Assembly (NCBI RefSeq): GCF_030547545.1
Contig: NZ_JAUOQE010000008.1
Location: forward strand, 62,001-126,000
Reading direction: 5' to 3'
Origin: Amphritea sp. 1_MG-2023
GTDB taxonomy: Bacteria > Pseudomonadota > Gammaproteobacteria > Pseudomonadales > Balneatricaceae
Length of the DNA stretch: 64,000 nucleotides
Every line of letters starts with the position of its first letter. Position 1 is the stretch's first letter. Both the position numbers and the translations under genes were made by a program. This document shows positions 32,681-41,909 of this stretch, piece by piece. The notes under the pieces were generated by a model. That model was given only the letters and a program-made list of their open reading frames with translations, was not told the origin of the DNA and did not search any database.

Positions 32681-32707
32681 AAAGCCTCGCGGTTGCGAGG
32701 CTTTTTT
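32681..32707. terminator. Bidirectional terminator between can and the metY-like gene
   Basis: AAAGCCTCGC, loop GGTT, GCGAGGCTTT and TTT: 10-bp stem flanked by A- and T-runs, placed between the convergent genes. Confidence 0.92.
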
Positions 32708-32725
32708 ACGTTTGCTAGTGGGGCG

Positions 32726-34000
32726 CTACTTAGCCGCTTGAAGTGCTTGCTCTAGGTCGGCCAAAAGATCATCGATATGCTCGATACCGATAGATAGGCG
32801 CACCATATCATCGCTAACGCCAGCAGACTTCAGCTCTTCATCGTTTAATTGACGGTGAGTGGTTTCGGCGGGAATTGATGCCAGTGATTTGCAGTCGCCG
32901 ATATTAACCAAACGAGTGAAAATAGTGAGTGCGTCATAGAATTTTCGAGTGCCCTCACGGCCACCGGCGATACCGAAACTGAGGATACCGGATGCCTGAC
33001 CGTTCATATACTTCTTGGCTAAGGCGTTGTCTTTGTGGCTGGCTAGGCCGGCGTAGCTCACCCAGTTAACCTGATCATGAGCTTCCAGGTAGTTAGCCAC
33101 TTTGAGGGTGTTTTCGCACACCCGCTCCATCCGCAGCGACAGGGTTTCAATGCCTTGCAGTAGGAGGAAGGCGTTCATCGGAGAGAGTGCCGCTCCCATG
33201 TTGCGCAGAGGGACAACGCGACAGCGGCCAATAAAGGCGGCAGGGCCAAAGGCATCGGTGTAGACCACGCCGTGGTAAGAGATATCGGGTGTGTTCAGCA
33301 ATGGGAAGCGATCCGCATGATCGGCCCAAGGGAAATTACCCGAGTCGACAATGACGCCGCCGATGGAGTTACCGTGGCCGCCAATATATTTAGTGGCTGA
33401 TTGCACCACGATATCCGCACCATGCTCGATGGGGCGCCACAGTGCAGGGCTAGCCACTGTGCTATCGACGATCAAGGGTAGGCCGTGTTTGTGTGCTAGT
33501 TCAGCCATGGCTTCGATATCGGCAATGCCACCGGATGGATTGCCGATCGATTCGCAATAGATGGCACGGGTGCGCTCATCGATCAGGGCTTCCATCGCAC
33601 TGAAGTCATCTTTGTTGGCAAAACGGGTTTCAATACCTTGACGGGGCAGTGTATGAGCAAACAGGTTGTAGGTGCCGCCATAGAGTTCGCTGGTGGCGAT
33701 GATGTTATCGCCCACTTCTGCAATGGTCTGAATAGCATAGGTAATGGCCGCCATACCGGAGGCAACGGCCAGTGCAGCAACACCGCCTTCCAATGCGGCA
33801 ACCCGTTGCTCTAGCACATCATTGGTTGGGTTCATTATCCGAGTGTAGATATTGCCTGGAACTTTGAGATCGAATAGATCGGCGCCATGTTGAGCGTTAT
33901 CAAACGCGTAAGACGTGGTTTGATAGATCGGCACGGCGGCCGCTTTTGTCGTTTCTTCCGGGCTATAACCACCGTGAACGGCAATGGTTTCCAATTTCAT
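32726..34000 (-). CDS. metY: O-acetylhomoserine sulfhydrylase (PLP Cys/Met metabolism family)
   Basis: A 424-residue PLP enzyme of the Cys/Met metabolism family. The start METIAVHGGYSPEE (after MKL), the YTRIMNPTNDVLEQR motif, the cofactor lysine in SATKYIGGHGNSIGG, and the long insertion in the second half (FGPAAFIGRCRVVPLRNMG) are typical of O-acetylhomoserine aminocarboxypropyltransferase. This enzyme makes homocysteine from O-acetylhomoserine and sulfide. Cystathionine synthases are about 40 residues shorter. It is divergent from radA over a 160-bp spacer. No SAM riboswitch was seen. Confidence 0.92.
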   Translation of the reverse strand: MKLETIAVHGGYSPEETTKAAAVPIYQTTSYAFDNAQHGADLFDLKVPGNIYTRIMNPTNDVLEQRVAALEGGVAALAVASGMAAITYAIQTIAEVGDNIIATSELYGGTYNLFAHTLPRQGIETRFANKDDFSAMEALIDERTRAIYCESIGNPSGGIADIEAMAELAHKHGLPLIVDSTVASPALWRPIEHGADIVVQSATKYIGGHGNSIGGVIVDSGNFPWADHADRFPLLNTPDISYHGVVYTDAFGPAAFIGRCRVVPLRNMGAALSPMNAFLLLQGIETLSLRMERVCENTLKVANYLEAHDQVNWVSYAGLASHKDNALAKKYMNGQASGILSFGIAGGREGTRKFYDALTIFTRLVNIGDCKSLASIPAETTHRQLNDEELKSAGVSDDMVRLSIGIEHIDDLLADLEQALQAAK

Positions 34001-34115
34001 CTGCTGCTCCTCATGAACAATGTAATACGTTTATTTTCGTTTTATATCGATTCTTGTGCGCTAGATTGTAGACCTTCAGCAGGAGAAATAAAGTTCTCTT
34101 TTGTACCAGCAGTTA

Positions 34116-34136
34116 GCGCATTCCGCTAGAATGCGT
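34116..34136 (+). promoter_or_regulatory. Palindrome overlapping the radA -10 region
   Basis: GCGCATTC (34116-34123) and GAATGCGT (34129-34136) form an inverted repeat with a 5-base spacer and one wobble pair. TAGAAT at 34127-34132, a good -10 hexamer, lies inside it, 25 bases before the radA ribosome site. This is a plausible operator or a leader hairpin. It is not a LexA box. No -35 at ideal spacing was found (TTGTAC at 34101 is 20 bp away). Confidence 0.4.
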
Positions 34137-34160
34137 GGATTGATTTGAGAGGAGAGCCCG

Positions 34161-35534
34161 ATGGCTAAGGCAAAGAGTGCGTATGTCTGCAATGATTGCG
34201 GCGCAGATTATTCTAAATGGCAGGGGCAATGCAGTGCCTGCCATGCGTGGAATACCCTGACAGAAGTGCGTCTCAGTAGTGCTAAACCCAGTGCAACCCG
34301 AGGGGCTCGGTTTGAGGGATATGCGGGTGCAGGCAGTCTAGCCAAAGTACAGGATCTCTCGGAGGTGAATCTCGCAGATATGCCGCGTTTTGCCTCGGGC
34401 TCAGGCGAGCTCGATCGGGTGTTGGGTGGCGGACTGGTACCTGGCTCGGCGATTTTGATCGGTGGTCATCCGGGGGCAGGTAAGAGTACGCTGTTATTGC
34501 AGACCATGTGTCACTTAGCGCAGCAGATGCCCGCGTTATATGTGACTGGGGAGGAATCCTTGCAGCAGGTGGCACTGCGGGCGCAGCGTTTAGGCTTGAC
34601 GACGACCAATTTAAAGATGCTCTCGGAAACCAGTGTGGAACAGATCTGCACCATTGCTGAACAGCTTAAGCCGAAAGTGCTGGTGGTGGATTCGATTCAG
34701 GTGATGCATGTCGATGATGTGCAATCGGCGCCGGGTAGTGTCTCTCAGGTGCGAGAGGCGGCGGCTTACCTGACACGGTTTGCGAAACAAACGGGCACGG
34801 TGCTATTTCTGGTGGGCCATGTGACCAAAGATGGTTCATTGGCCGGGCCTAAAGTGCTGGAGCATATGATCGATTGCTCGTTACAGTTGGAAGGCGATAG
34901 CGATGGCCGTTTTCGCACTCTGCGTAGTCATAAAAACCGTTTTGGCGCGGTGAATGAGCTCGGCGTGTTTGCCATGTTAGAGCAGGGTTTAAAAGAGGTA
35001 AAAAACCCCAGTTCGATCTTTTTAAGTCGTGGCGATAAACCCAGTCCCGGTAGCTTGGTGATGGTGGTGTGGGAAGGCACTCGGCCACTCTTGGTAGAAG
35101 TACAAGCGCTGGTGGATCAGAGCCATGTGAATAACCCACGACGCATAGCGGTGGGGCTAGAGCAGAATCGATTGGCCATGCTGTTAGCGGTATTGAACCG
35201 TCATGGAGGCCTACAAACCGGTGATCAGGATGTTTTTGTAAACGTGGTCGGCGGCGTCAAGGTGTTAGAAACCAGTGCTGATTTGGCGTTATTATTATCG
35301 GTGGTATCGAGCTTTCGAGATCGAGCGTTGCCACAAGAGCTGATTGCCTTCGGTGAGGTGGGGTTGTCTGGCGAGATACGTCCCGTACCGAATGGCCAAG
35401 AACGGATTAAAGAAGCCGCTAAGCACGGCTTTCGTCGAGCGATAGTGCCCAAGGCGAATGTGCCAAAGCGCTCCCCAGAGGGGATGACCGTGGTGGGCGT
35501 GAGTCAGCTATCGGAAGCGTTGGATGCACTGTGA
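34161..35534 (+). CDS. radA: DNA repair protein RadA
   Basis: A 457-residue RecA-related helicase that promotes branch migration in recombination. It begins with a four-cysteine zinc finger (CNDCGADYSKWQGQCSAC). Walker A follows in GGHPGAGKSTLLLQ, the RadA-specific KNRFG motif in SHKNRFGAVNELG, and a C-terminal Lon-protease-like domain with GGVKVLETSADLALLLSV. All parts are complete. GAGGAGAG lies before the ATG. It is convergent with the PilZ gene, with only 5 bp between stop codons. Confidence 0.98.
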   Translation: MAKAKSAYVCNDCGADYSKWQGQCSACHAWNTLTEVRLSSAKPSATRGARFEGYAGAGSLAKVQDLSEVNLADMPRFASGSGELDRVLGGGLVPGSAILIGGHPGAGKSTLLLQTMCHLAQQMPALYVTGEESLQQVALRAQRLGLTTTNLKMLSETSVEQICTIAEQLKPKVLVVDSIQVMHVDDVQSAPGSVSQVREAAAYLTRFAKQTGTVLFLVGHVTKDGSLAGPKVLEHMIDCSLQLEGDSDGRFRTLRSHKNRFGAVNELGVFAMLEQGLKEVKNPSSIFLSRGDKPSPGSLVMVVWEGTRPLLVEVQALVDQSHVNNPRRIAVGLEQNRLAMLLAVLNRHGGLQTGDQDVFVNVVGGVKVLETSADLALLLSVVSSFRDRALPQELIAFGEVGLSGEIRPVPNGQERIKEAAKHGFRRAIVPKANVPKRSPEGMTVVGVSQLSEALDAL

Positions 35535-35539
35535 GTGAA

Positions 35540-35902
35540 TTAGGCTTTAGCCGTTAGCTGTTCTAGCTCCCGTTCGAGTAATGCTTCGGAGCCGAGATTG
35601 AGTTCAACCAGTCGACGTAAATGTGCAAGGCTGTCGATATCGATGCTCTGGGCTTCAAAGCCTAAATGATCACCTAAATGATGGCGCAATATCACGGACA
35701 TACGAATCACAATGTCATCAGATAGATGAATGATAAGTTCTGCCGTATCGCCGAGGTGTACTGGTGTGGAGGTAATCATTGAGGTCAGGGCGCCCTGAAA
35801 TGAGATATCAATCAGTTCTACCGGCCAGTGATTATCGGCGGTTTTAATTTCACAAGCGGCATCAAATGTAATGCGTTGAAAGTGTCGCCGTTCTTCAGTC
35901 AT
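35540..35902 (-). CDS. PilZ-domain protein
   Basis: The ATG at 35902 has a strong ribosome site (AGGAGA, 6-base spacing) and gives 120 residues; the frame runs further upstream but through an apparent terminator. The sequence starts MTEERRHFQRITFDA, with the RRHFQR segment matching the RxxxR cyclic-di-GMP motif. DISFQGALTSM follows at the second motif position (D/NxSxxG). This predicts a single-domain c-di-GMP receptor. The C-terminal part (AHLRRLVELNLGSEALLERELEQL) is the tail seen in a common gammaproteobacterial PilZ subfamily. Target unknown. It lies downstream of ettA but behind a terminator. Confidence 0.88.
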   Translation of the reverse strand: MTEERRHFQRITFDAACEIKTADNHWPVELIDISFQGALTSMITSTPVHLGDTAELIIHLSDDIVIRMSVILRHHLGDHLGFEAQSIDIDSLAHLRRLVELNLGSEALLERELEQLTAKA

Positions 35903-35992
35903 GCTGTTCTCCTGCCTCGCAGCTGCGAGCCGCCTATCGCTTAAGAATATCTTTTCTACAGAGAACATCAATTGCTTTACGCTGTGGCAAAC

Positions 35993-36020
35993 ATAAAAAA
36001 ACCGGCCTAGGCCGGTTTCA
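35993..36020 (-). terminator. Rho-independent terminator of ettA
   Basis: Read on the minus strand: AAACCGGCC, loop TA, GGCCGGTTTTTTT. Placed 24 bases after the ettA stop, it separates ettA from the PilZ gene. Confidence 0.88.
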
Positions 36021-36043
36021 GATAGCGGGATAAGCAATGATGC

Positions 36044-37705
36044 TTATTTCGCGATACGCTTATATTTGATCCGTTCTGGCTGATGATCTTTGCCATAACG
36101 TTTCTTATAATCTTCAGCGTATTCGGTGTAATTACCCTCGAAGAACTCAACCTTCGAATCACCTTCGTAAGCCAGCATATGGGTGCAGACACGGTCGAGG
36201 AACCAACGGTCGTGAGAGATGACCACGGCGCAACCCGGGAAGGCCAGTAAGGCTTCTTCGAGTGCCCGTAGCGTTTCGACATCGAGATCGTTGGTCGGCT
36301 CATCGAGTAACAGCACATTGCCGCCTTCCTTGAGCAGTTTCGCCATATGCAACCGGTTACGTTCACCGCCGGATAGGTCTTTGACAAATTTCTGCTGATC
36401 GGCGCCCTTAAAGTTAAAACGGCCACAGTAAGCGCGGGACGAGGTGGTGTAGTTACCGACCACAATGTTGTCTTGCCCTTCGGAGATCTCTTCCCAGACG
36501 GTTTTATTGCCCGCCAGATCACGGCTTTGATCAACATACGCCAGTTTAACTGTGTCACCGATTTCAATGCTGCCTGAATCGGGTTTTTCTAACCCCGTAA
36601 TCATCTTGAAGAGGGTCGATTTACCGGCACCGTTACCGCCGATAATGCCGACAATGGCGCCTTGAGGAATCGTCAGCGATAGATCTTCAAACAGCATCTT
36701 GTCGCCAAATGACTTGGACACATGATGTAGTTCAATGACTTTCTCACCCAGACGTGGCCCCGGTGGAATGTAGATTTCAGAGGTTTCGTTACGGGTTTGG
36801 AATTCGCGAGAGTTCATCTCTTCGAACTGACGTAAACGCGCTTTAGATTTGGCTTGACGGCCTTTCTGTCCCTGTCGTACCCATTCCAATTCGGCATTCA
36901 CGGCTTTATGGTGAGCCGCTTCCTGTTTCGACTCCATCTCTAGGCGCTTATCTTTCTGCTCTAGCCAGCTAGAATAATTGCCTTCGTACGGAATGCCGCG
37001 ACCACGATCGAGTTCCAGAATCCAGCCGGCAGCGTTATCTAAGAAATAGCGGTCGTGTGTAATCGCCACGACGGTACCGGGATATTCCTGTAAGAAGCGT
37101 TCAATCCAAGCGATCGATTCGGCATCCAAATGGTTGGTAGGCTCATCCAGTAGCAACATATCGGGTTTGTCGAGTAGCAAGCGACACAGCGCTACACGAC
37201 GTCGTTCACCCCCAGAGAGGTTTTTAATGTCGGCATCCCAAGGTGGTAGACGCATCGCATCGGCGGCGCGTTCTAACATGGTGTCGAGATTGTGGCCATC
37301 TTTGGCGGCGATGAGATCTTCAAAGCGAGCCTGCTGTTTGGCTAACTCGTCAAAATCGGCATCGGGTTCAGCGTAGGCGGCATAAACCGCTTCCAAACCG
37401 TCCAACGCTTCTTTGACATCGGCGACCGCTTCTTCCACGACTTCACGTACCGTTTTACTGTCGTCTAATTGAGGCTCTTGTGGCAAGTAGCCCACCTTGA
37501 TGCCCGGCATCGGCCGTGCTTCACCGAGGTATTCTTTATCAAGCCCGGCCATGATTTTTAGCAGGGAGGATTTACCCGAGCCGTTCAGACCCAAAACGCC
37601 AATCTTGGCGCCGGGAAAGAAGGAGAGGGAGATATCTTTTAATATTTCACGCTTGGGTGGCACAACTTTGCCGACCCGATTCATGCTGTAAACGTACTGA
37701 GCCAT
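36044..37705 (-). CDS. ettA: Energy-dependent translational throttle protein EttA (ABC-F)
   Basis: A 553-residue ABC-F protein with two ATPase domains and no membrane part. Domain 1 has Walker A GLNGSGKSSLLK and signature LSGGERRRVALC. Domain 2 has GGNGAGKSTLFK and LSGGERNRLHMAK. Both Walker B motifs carry the ABC-F style LLLDEPTN. The linker between the domains has the basic P-site tRNA interaction motif region (KGRQAKSKARLRQFEEM). EttA binds the ribosomal E site and gates the first peptide bond according to ADP/ATP ratio. Length and MAQYVYSMNRVGKVVPPKR start match the family well. Confidence 0.97.
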   Translation of the reverse strand: MAQYVYSMNRVGKVVPPKREILKDISLSFFPGAKIGVLGLNGSGKSSLLKIMAGLDKEYLGEARPMPGIKVGYLPQEPQLDDSKTVREVVEEAVADVKEALDGLEAVYAAYAEPDADFDELAKQQARFEDLIAAKDGHNLDTMLERAADAMRLPPWDADIKNLSGGERRRVALCRLLLDKPDMLLLDEPTNHLDAESIAWIERFLQEYPGTVVAITHDRYFLDNAAGWILELDRGRGIPYEGNYSSWLEQKDKRLEMESKQEAAHHKAVNAELEWVRQGQKGRQAKSKARLRQFEEMNSREFQTRNETSEIYIPPGPRLGEKVIELHHVSKSFGDKMLFEDLSLTIPQGAIVGIIGGNGAGKSTLFKMITGLEKPDSGSIEIGDTVKLAYVDQSRDLAGNKTVWEEISEGQDNIVVGNYTTSSRAYCGRFNFKGADQQKFVKDLSGGERNRLHMAKLLKEGGNVLLLDEPTNDLDVETLRALEEALLAFPGCAVVISHDRWFLDRVCTHMLAYEGDSKVEFFEGNYTEYAEDYKKRYGKDHQPERIKYKRIAK

Positions 37706-38180
37706 TACACAACCTGTTAACTGTTATCTCAAAACTGCGCATATCTTAGCCTCACACAGACTTTATTGCGAATTTCATCTGCGATCGCCGAGTATTTTAA
37801 AGCGCGAGGCGCTGGAGCCGAGCGGGGGATGAACGGTCGAGTTGGCGTCTCTCATAAAGGCTGCGTTGAGAGGCTAGAGAAAATAGTTTTTTGTCGTGAT
37901 GGAGTGATTTTAAAATAGCTCAAAAGGCGGCTATCGACGGTTATTAATGTCATCGATGACGATCGATTAGTCACGCCATCATCACTGAATGCGCTGTAAC
38001 CCGCTGCGCAGAGCCGCAATCTGTATATTATGAGCGAAATTCTCGGTGAACTGCATTACTTTCAAGTACGCTTTGTATATAAATTCGACTATAATGTGCC
38101 GCTTTTCCAAGGCCCAGAAAATTGCTGCTGTTGTGGCGCGATCGTTGGGCCGCTGCAAATCTCAACTTTGGGGACCGCTA
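37706..38180. promoter_or_regulatory. Divergent ettA/glyA spacer with a glyA promoter candidate and leader hairpin
   Basis: A 475-bp region without a convincing gene. The part next to ettA (37706-38000) shows nothing I can name. A perfect TATAAT is at 38090-38095, but no good -35 lies 16-18 bp upstream. If used, transcription starts near 38102 and gives an 80-base glyA leader containing GGCCCA (38111-38116) and TGGGCC (38146-38151), inverted arms that would form a 41-base stem-loop. The glycine riboswitch consensus was not seen. The glyA frame is open back to 38046 across this region, but it has no family similarity there. Confidence 0.5.
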
Positions 38181-39437
38181 ATGTTTAGCAAAGAGATGAC
38201 TATCGCTGGTTTTGATCCAGATCTGTATGCTGCGATGCAGGCTGAAGCCAAGCGTCAGGAAGAGCATATCGAGCTGATTGCTTCTGAAAACTATACCAGC
38301 CCACGAGTAATGGAAGCACAGGGCTCTGAGCTGACCAATAAATACGCGGAAGGTTATCCTGGCAAACGTTACTATGGCGGCTGCGAGCATGTCGATGTGG
38401 TTGAGCAGTTAGCGATTGATCGTGCTAAACAACTGTTTGATGCAACCTATGCCAATGTTCAGCCGCACTCTGGCTCGCAAGCCAATGCCGCGGTTTATAT
38501 GGCCTTGTGTCAGCCAGGTGATACCGTGTTAGGTATGAGCTTGGCCCATGGTGGTCACTTGACTCACGGTTCAGCCGTGAGCTTTTCTGGGCGTATCTAC
38601 AATGCTGTTCAGTATGGTTTAAATGCTGACACGGGCGAAATCGATTATGCTGAAGTTGAGCGTCTAGCGCTGGAACACAAACCGAAAATGATCGTAGCGG
38701 GCTTCTCAGCTTATTCTCGCGTGGTTGATTGGCAGCGTTTCCGTGATATCGCCGATAAAGTGGGTGCTTACCTGTTTGTGGATATGGCACATGTGGCCGG
38801 CTTGGTGGCTGCGGGTGTTTATCCTAGCCCCGTCCCTGTCGCTGATGTTGTCACCACGACAACGCATAAGACATTGGGTGGTCCTCGTGGCGGCCTGATT
38901 CTGTCGGCAAATGCAGATGAAGATCTGCAGAAAAAGCTCAACTTTGCTGTCTTCCCTGAATCTCAGGGTGGCCCATTGATGCATGTGATTGCTGCTAAAG
39001 CGGTTTGCTTCAAAGAAGCGATGCAGGACGATTGGAAAGCGTATCAAGCTCAGGTGGTTAAAAACGCTCAGAGCATGGCGAAAGTGTTTAAAGAACGGGG
39101 TATTAAAATCGTTTCTGACGGTACCGATGATCACCTTTTCTTGGTTGACTTGATCGATAAAGAGTATACCGGTAAAGATGCTGATGCCGCTTTGGGTCGG
39201 GCTAATATTACCGTTAATAAAAACTCTGTGCCTAATGATCCTCGCTCGCCGTTTGTGACCTCGGGTCTACGTATCGGTACGCCGGCGATCACCCGTCGTG
39301 GTTTTAAAGAAGCTGAAGCAGAACAACTAACTCAGTGGATTTGCGATGTGCTGGATAACATCGATGATGATGCAGTGATTAACACCGTCAAACAGAATGT
39401 TTTGGATATCTGCGCTCGCTTTCCGGTTTATAAGTAA
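38181..39437 (+). CDS. glyA: Serine hydroxymethyltransferase
   Basis: A 418-residue PLP enzyme that makes glycine and methylene-tetrahydrofolate from serine. ATG 38181 gives [20 protein letters not shown], the normal start. Signatures are the folate/PLP region [19 protein letters not shown], the [15 protein letters not shown] motif, and the PLP lysine in [16 protein letters not shown]. It is followed by a terminator-like hairpin and then nrdR on the same strand, so it is probably its own unit. Confidence 0.98.
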   Translation: MFSKEMTIAGFDPDLYAAMQAEAKRQEEHIELIASENYTSPRVMEAQGSELTNKYAEGYPGKRYYGGCEHVDVVEQLAIDRAKQLFDATYANVQPHSGSQANAAVYMALCQPGDTVLGMSLAHGGHLTHGSAVSFSGRIYNAVQYGLNADTGEIDYAEVERLALEHKPKMIVAGFSAYSRVVDWQRFRDIADKVGAYLFVDMAHVAGLVAAGVYPSPVPVADVVTTTTHKTLGGPRGGLILSANADEDLQKKLNFAVFPESQGGPLMHVIAAKAVCFKEAMQDDWKAYQAQVVKNAQSMAKVFKERGIKIVSDGTDDHLFLVDLIDKEYTGKDADAALGRANITVNKNSVPNDPRSPFVTSGLRIGTPAITRRGFKEAEAEQLTQWICDVLDNIDDDAVINTVKQNVLDICARFPVYK

Positions 39438-39476
39438 ATCGTTACAATAGGCTGAGTGATTGATTAGTTCCCCTAT

Positions 39477-39503
39477 CGGGGCGCCTTGTGCGCCCCGGTT
39501 GTT
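39477..39503 (+). terminator. Terminator-like hairpin after glyA
   Basis: CGGGGCGC (39477-39484), loop CTTGT, GCGCCCCG (39490-39497) followed by GTTGTTT. The stem is very strong but the T-run is interrupted, so termination may be partial. Confidence 0.65.
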
Positions 39504-39548
39504 TATATAAACGTTGTTAAATTGAAGCATGAAAACGTTTATATAAGC
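39501..39548 (+). repeat. Pair of GTTTATATAA repeats upstream of nrdR
   Basis: GTTTATATAA occurs at 39501-39510, as part of the perfect palindrome GTTTATATAAAC, and again at 39537-39546, 36 bp apart. The second copy lies about 55 bp before the nrdR ATG. They may be protein-binding sites or AT-rich promoter parts. They resemble only the ATAT core of NrdR boxes, and the spacing differs from that expected for such boxes. Confidence 0.45.
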
Positions 39549-39601
39549 ATGATAAATGCTCTTTTTAGGCTGATAATAGCCCCGCTCTTTGAGGATGATA
39601 T

Positions 39602-40078
39602 ATGTACTGTCCGTTCTGCTATGCACATGAAACCAAAGTGGTTGATTCCCGCTTGGTAGCAGAAGGGCAGCAGATTCGCCGTCGACGTGAATGTATCACC
39701 TGTCATGAACGATTCACTACCTATGAAGCCGCTGAACTGTTGATGCCCCGTCTGATTAAGGCCGATGGTACTCGTCAGCCTTATGATGAAGATAAACTGC
39801 GTGCCGGTATTCAGCGTGCGGTGGAAAAGCGTCCGGTTAGCGTTGAAGAGATCGAAGCCTGCATTAGCCGTATTAAACAACGATTACGGGCCACCGGTGA
39901 GCGTGAACTGCCTTCTCGGACGGTGGGTGAAGAGGTGATGCATGAATTACGTAAATTGGATCAAGTAGCGTATGTGCGATTTGCTTCGGTGTATCGTAGT
40001 TTTCAAGATATCAATGAGTTTAAAGAAGAGATTGATCGCTTGTCAGAACAGAAAGAGGATGCCGTTAAGGCAAAGTAA
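39602..40078 (+). CDS. nrdR: Transcriptional repressor NrdR
   Basis: A 158-residue repressor of ribonucleotide reductase genes. The N-terminal zinc ribbon has Cys3, Cys6, Cys31 and Cys34 ([17 protein letters not shown] and [13 protein letters not shown]). It is followed by an ATP-cone (about 49-139) that senses ATP/dATP. It heads the nrdR-ribD-ribE-ribBA-ribH-nusB-thiL-pgpA series, a gene order widely kept in gammaproteobacteria. ribD begins 5 bp after its stop. Confidence 0.98.
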   Translation: MYCPFCYAHETKVVDSRLVAEGQQIRRRRECITCHERFTTYEAAELLMPRLIKADGTRQPYDEDKLRAGIQRAVEKRPVSVEEIEACISRIKQRLRATGERELPSRTVGEEVMHELRKLDQVAYVRFASVYRSFQDINEFKEEIDRLSEQKEDAVKAK

Positions 40079-40083
40079 TTAGG

Positions 40084-41205
40084 ATGACCGACTGGAGCGC
40101 TGCAGATCACACCTACATGTCCCGAGCCGTGAGTATCGCTTGGCAGGGGCTTTATACGACAGAACCGAATCCACGTGTGGGTTGTGTTCTGGTTAAAGAT
40201 GGTAAACTGATTGCAGAAGGGTATCATCGTAAAGCGGGTGAGGGCCATGCCGAAGTTAATGCACTGCGTAATGCGGCTGGGCAGGCCAAGGGCTGTACCG
40301 CCTATGTGACGTTGGAGCCCTGTAGTCACTTTGGTAAAACTCCGCCCTGTGCGGAGGCCTTGATTAATGCCGATGTTGCTGAGGTTGTGGTTGGCATGGT
40401 GGACCCTAATCCTCGGGTGTCGGGTAATGGCCTCAAAAAACTACAGCAAGCCGGTATCAAGGTGCGTTGTGGTTTGATGGAAGCTCAGTGTCGGCAATTG
40501 AATCCGGGTTTTATTAAGCGTATGGCAACCGGAATTCCCTTGGTGCGGCTTAAAATGGCGGCTAGTTTGGATGGTCGTACGGCGATGGCATCCGGTGAAA
40601 GTCAGTGGATTACAGGGCCGTTGGCGCGTCAGGATGTACAACGTTTACGCGCTCGAAGCTCGGCTGTGGTGAGTGGTGTTGCTTCCATTATTAGCGATGA
40701 TGCCTCATTAACGGTGCGCGCCGCCGAATTAGGGCTGGAGCATGCTGCTGAGGTTGCTCGTCGTCAACCATTGCGGGTGGTACTGGATAGTTCTGCGCGG
40801 CTGCCTGAACAGGCAAAACTGTTAGGATTGCCGGGACGCACATTGATTGTTAGCTGTGTTGATGCGCCGGACTTTATCGCGGCGTATGATGCGGTTGAGT
40901 GGTTGAAGCTTCCGGCTATCAATGGTGCGATTGATCTGCCGAAACTGCTGCAAGAGTTGGCGCACCGAGAATGTAACGAAGTGTTAGTCGAAACAGGGGC
41001 TACCCTAGCCGGTGCTTTTATGGCACAAGGCTTGGTGGATGAGTTAGTGCTATATCAGGCAATGACGTTGCTCGGGAGTAATGCGCGTCCTATGTTTCTG
41101 TTGCCGCTAGATAAAATGAGTCAACAGAAGCCGCTTAAGCTGATTGATAGTCGAGTGTTGGGCGATGATCTTCGCCTGACATTGATTCCTCGGCAGGAGA
41201 AATAA
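40084..41205 (+). CDS. ribD: Bifunctional diaminohydroxyphosphoribosylaminopyrimidine deaminase / reductase
   Basis: RibD carries out the second and third steps of riboflavin synthesis. The N-terminal deaminase domain (about 1-145) has the zinc site GEGHAEVNAL and PCSHFGKTPPCAEAL. The C-terminal reductase domain (about 150-370) starts at LVRLKMAASLDGRTAMASGES and ends with the EVLVETGATLAGAFM region. Length 373 is normal. It is two bases before ribE, so the two are translationally close. Confidence 0.97.
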   Translation: MTDWSAADHTYMSRAVSIAWQGLYTTEPNPRVGCVLVKDGKLIAEGYHRKAGEGHAEVNALRNAAGQAKGCTAYVTLEPCSHFGKTPPCAEALINADVAEVVVGMVDPNPRVSGNGLKKLQQAGIKVRCGLMEAQCRQLNPGFIKRMATGIPLVRLKMAASLDGRTAMASGESQWITGPLARQDVQRLRARSSAVVSGVASIISDDASLTVRAAELGLEHAAEVARRQPLRVVLDSSARLPEQAKLLGLPGRTLIVSCVDAPDFIAAYDAVEWLKLPAINGAIDLPKLLQELAHRECNEVLVETGATLAGAFMAQGLVDELVLYQAMTLLGSNARPMFLLPLDKMSQQKPLKLIDSRVLGDDLRLTLIPRQEK

Positions 41206-41207
41206 CG

Positions 41208-41885
41208 ATGTTTACCGGAATTATTGAGGCGGTCGGGGTTGTGGCCGCCGCCGAAGAGGTGCAGGGCGATCTGCGTCTGTATATCCGTACCGGTGATCTA
41301 GATCTGTCCGATGTAAAACTCGGTGACAGTATTGCGGTTAATGGTGTTTGTTTAACGGCGGTGGCACTACCGGGCGATGGTTTTTGGGCGGATGTGTCGC
41401 GTGAAACACTGGTACATACGCGGTTTCCGAGCCTGATGCCGGGCCAGCGAGTTAATTTAGAAAAGGCGATGCAGCCGACCACTCGGTTTGGCGGGCACAT
41501 TGTGACGGGGCATGTGGATGGCTTGGGTGAGGTGATCTCGATTGAGTCGGATGCTCGTTCCGTGCGTTACCAAATTCGAGCGCCGCAAGTGATTGCTCGC
41601 TATATCGCGGCAAAGGGCTCAATTACCGTGGATGGCGTCAGCTTGACGGCTAATGCGGTCGATGGTCAAGTGTTTGATCTGAATATTGTGCCGCATACCG
41701 CACAAGAAACGATAATAGCCAGCTATCAGTCTGGCCAAAAAGTACATTTGGAAGTTGATATCATCGCTCGCTACATGGAGCGTCTGATTAATTACAGCGA
41801 TGCTACTGATATTAATACAACGGAAGCCGTTGGTGGGGTGAGTATGGCTACCCTCGCATCCGCGGGTTTCCTGAACCGCCGCTAA
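41208..41885 (+). CDS. ribE: Riboflavin synthase alpha chain
   Basis: A 225-residue enzyme with two lumazine-binding beta-barrels: MFTGIIEAVGVV to about residue 97, and the second from GGHIVTGHVDGLGEV to about 195. It dismutates two 6,7-dimethyl-8-ribityllumazine molecules into riboflavin and the pyrimidine precursor. The catalytic MFTGI N-terminus and the cysteine in IAVNGVCLTAV are present. The C-terminal tail continues about 20 residues beyond the second barrel. It is followed 24 bp later by the ribBA-like gene; no FMN riboswitch lies between them. Confidence 0.97.
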   Translation: MFTGIIEAVGVVAAAEEVQGDLRLYIRTGDLDLSDVKLGDSIAVNGVCLTAVALPGDGFWADVSRETLVHTRFPSLMPGQRVNLEKAMQPTTRFGGHIVTGHVDGLGEVISIESDARSVRYQIRAPQVIARYIAAKGSITVDGVSLTANAVDGQVFDLNIVPHTAQETIIASYQSGQKVHLEVDIIARYMERLINYSDATDINTTEAVGGVSMATLASAGFLNRR

Positions 41886-41909
41886 TACGGCTATAGAGGC
41901 TTTAGTTTA

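Noticed and set aside
37829-37921. 30-codon frame in the ettA-glyA spacer
   Set aside because: Poorly placed ribosome site, no recognisable features, and too short to separate from chance.
38046-38180. Extension of the glyA frame by 45 codons upstream
   Set aside because: It covers the TATAAT and leader hairpin, is unlike serine hydroxymethyltransferase N-termini, and ATG 38181 gives the family's normal start.
41886-41909. FMN riboswitch before the ribBA-like gene
   Set aside because: Only 24 bp separate the genes, far too short for the aptamer; none was seen upstream of ribD or ribA either.
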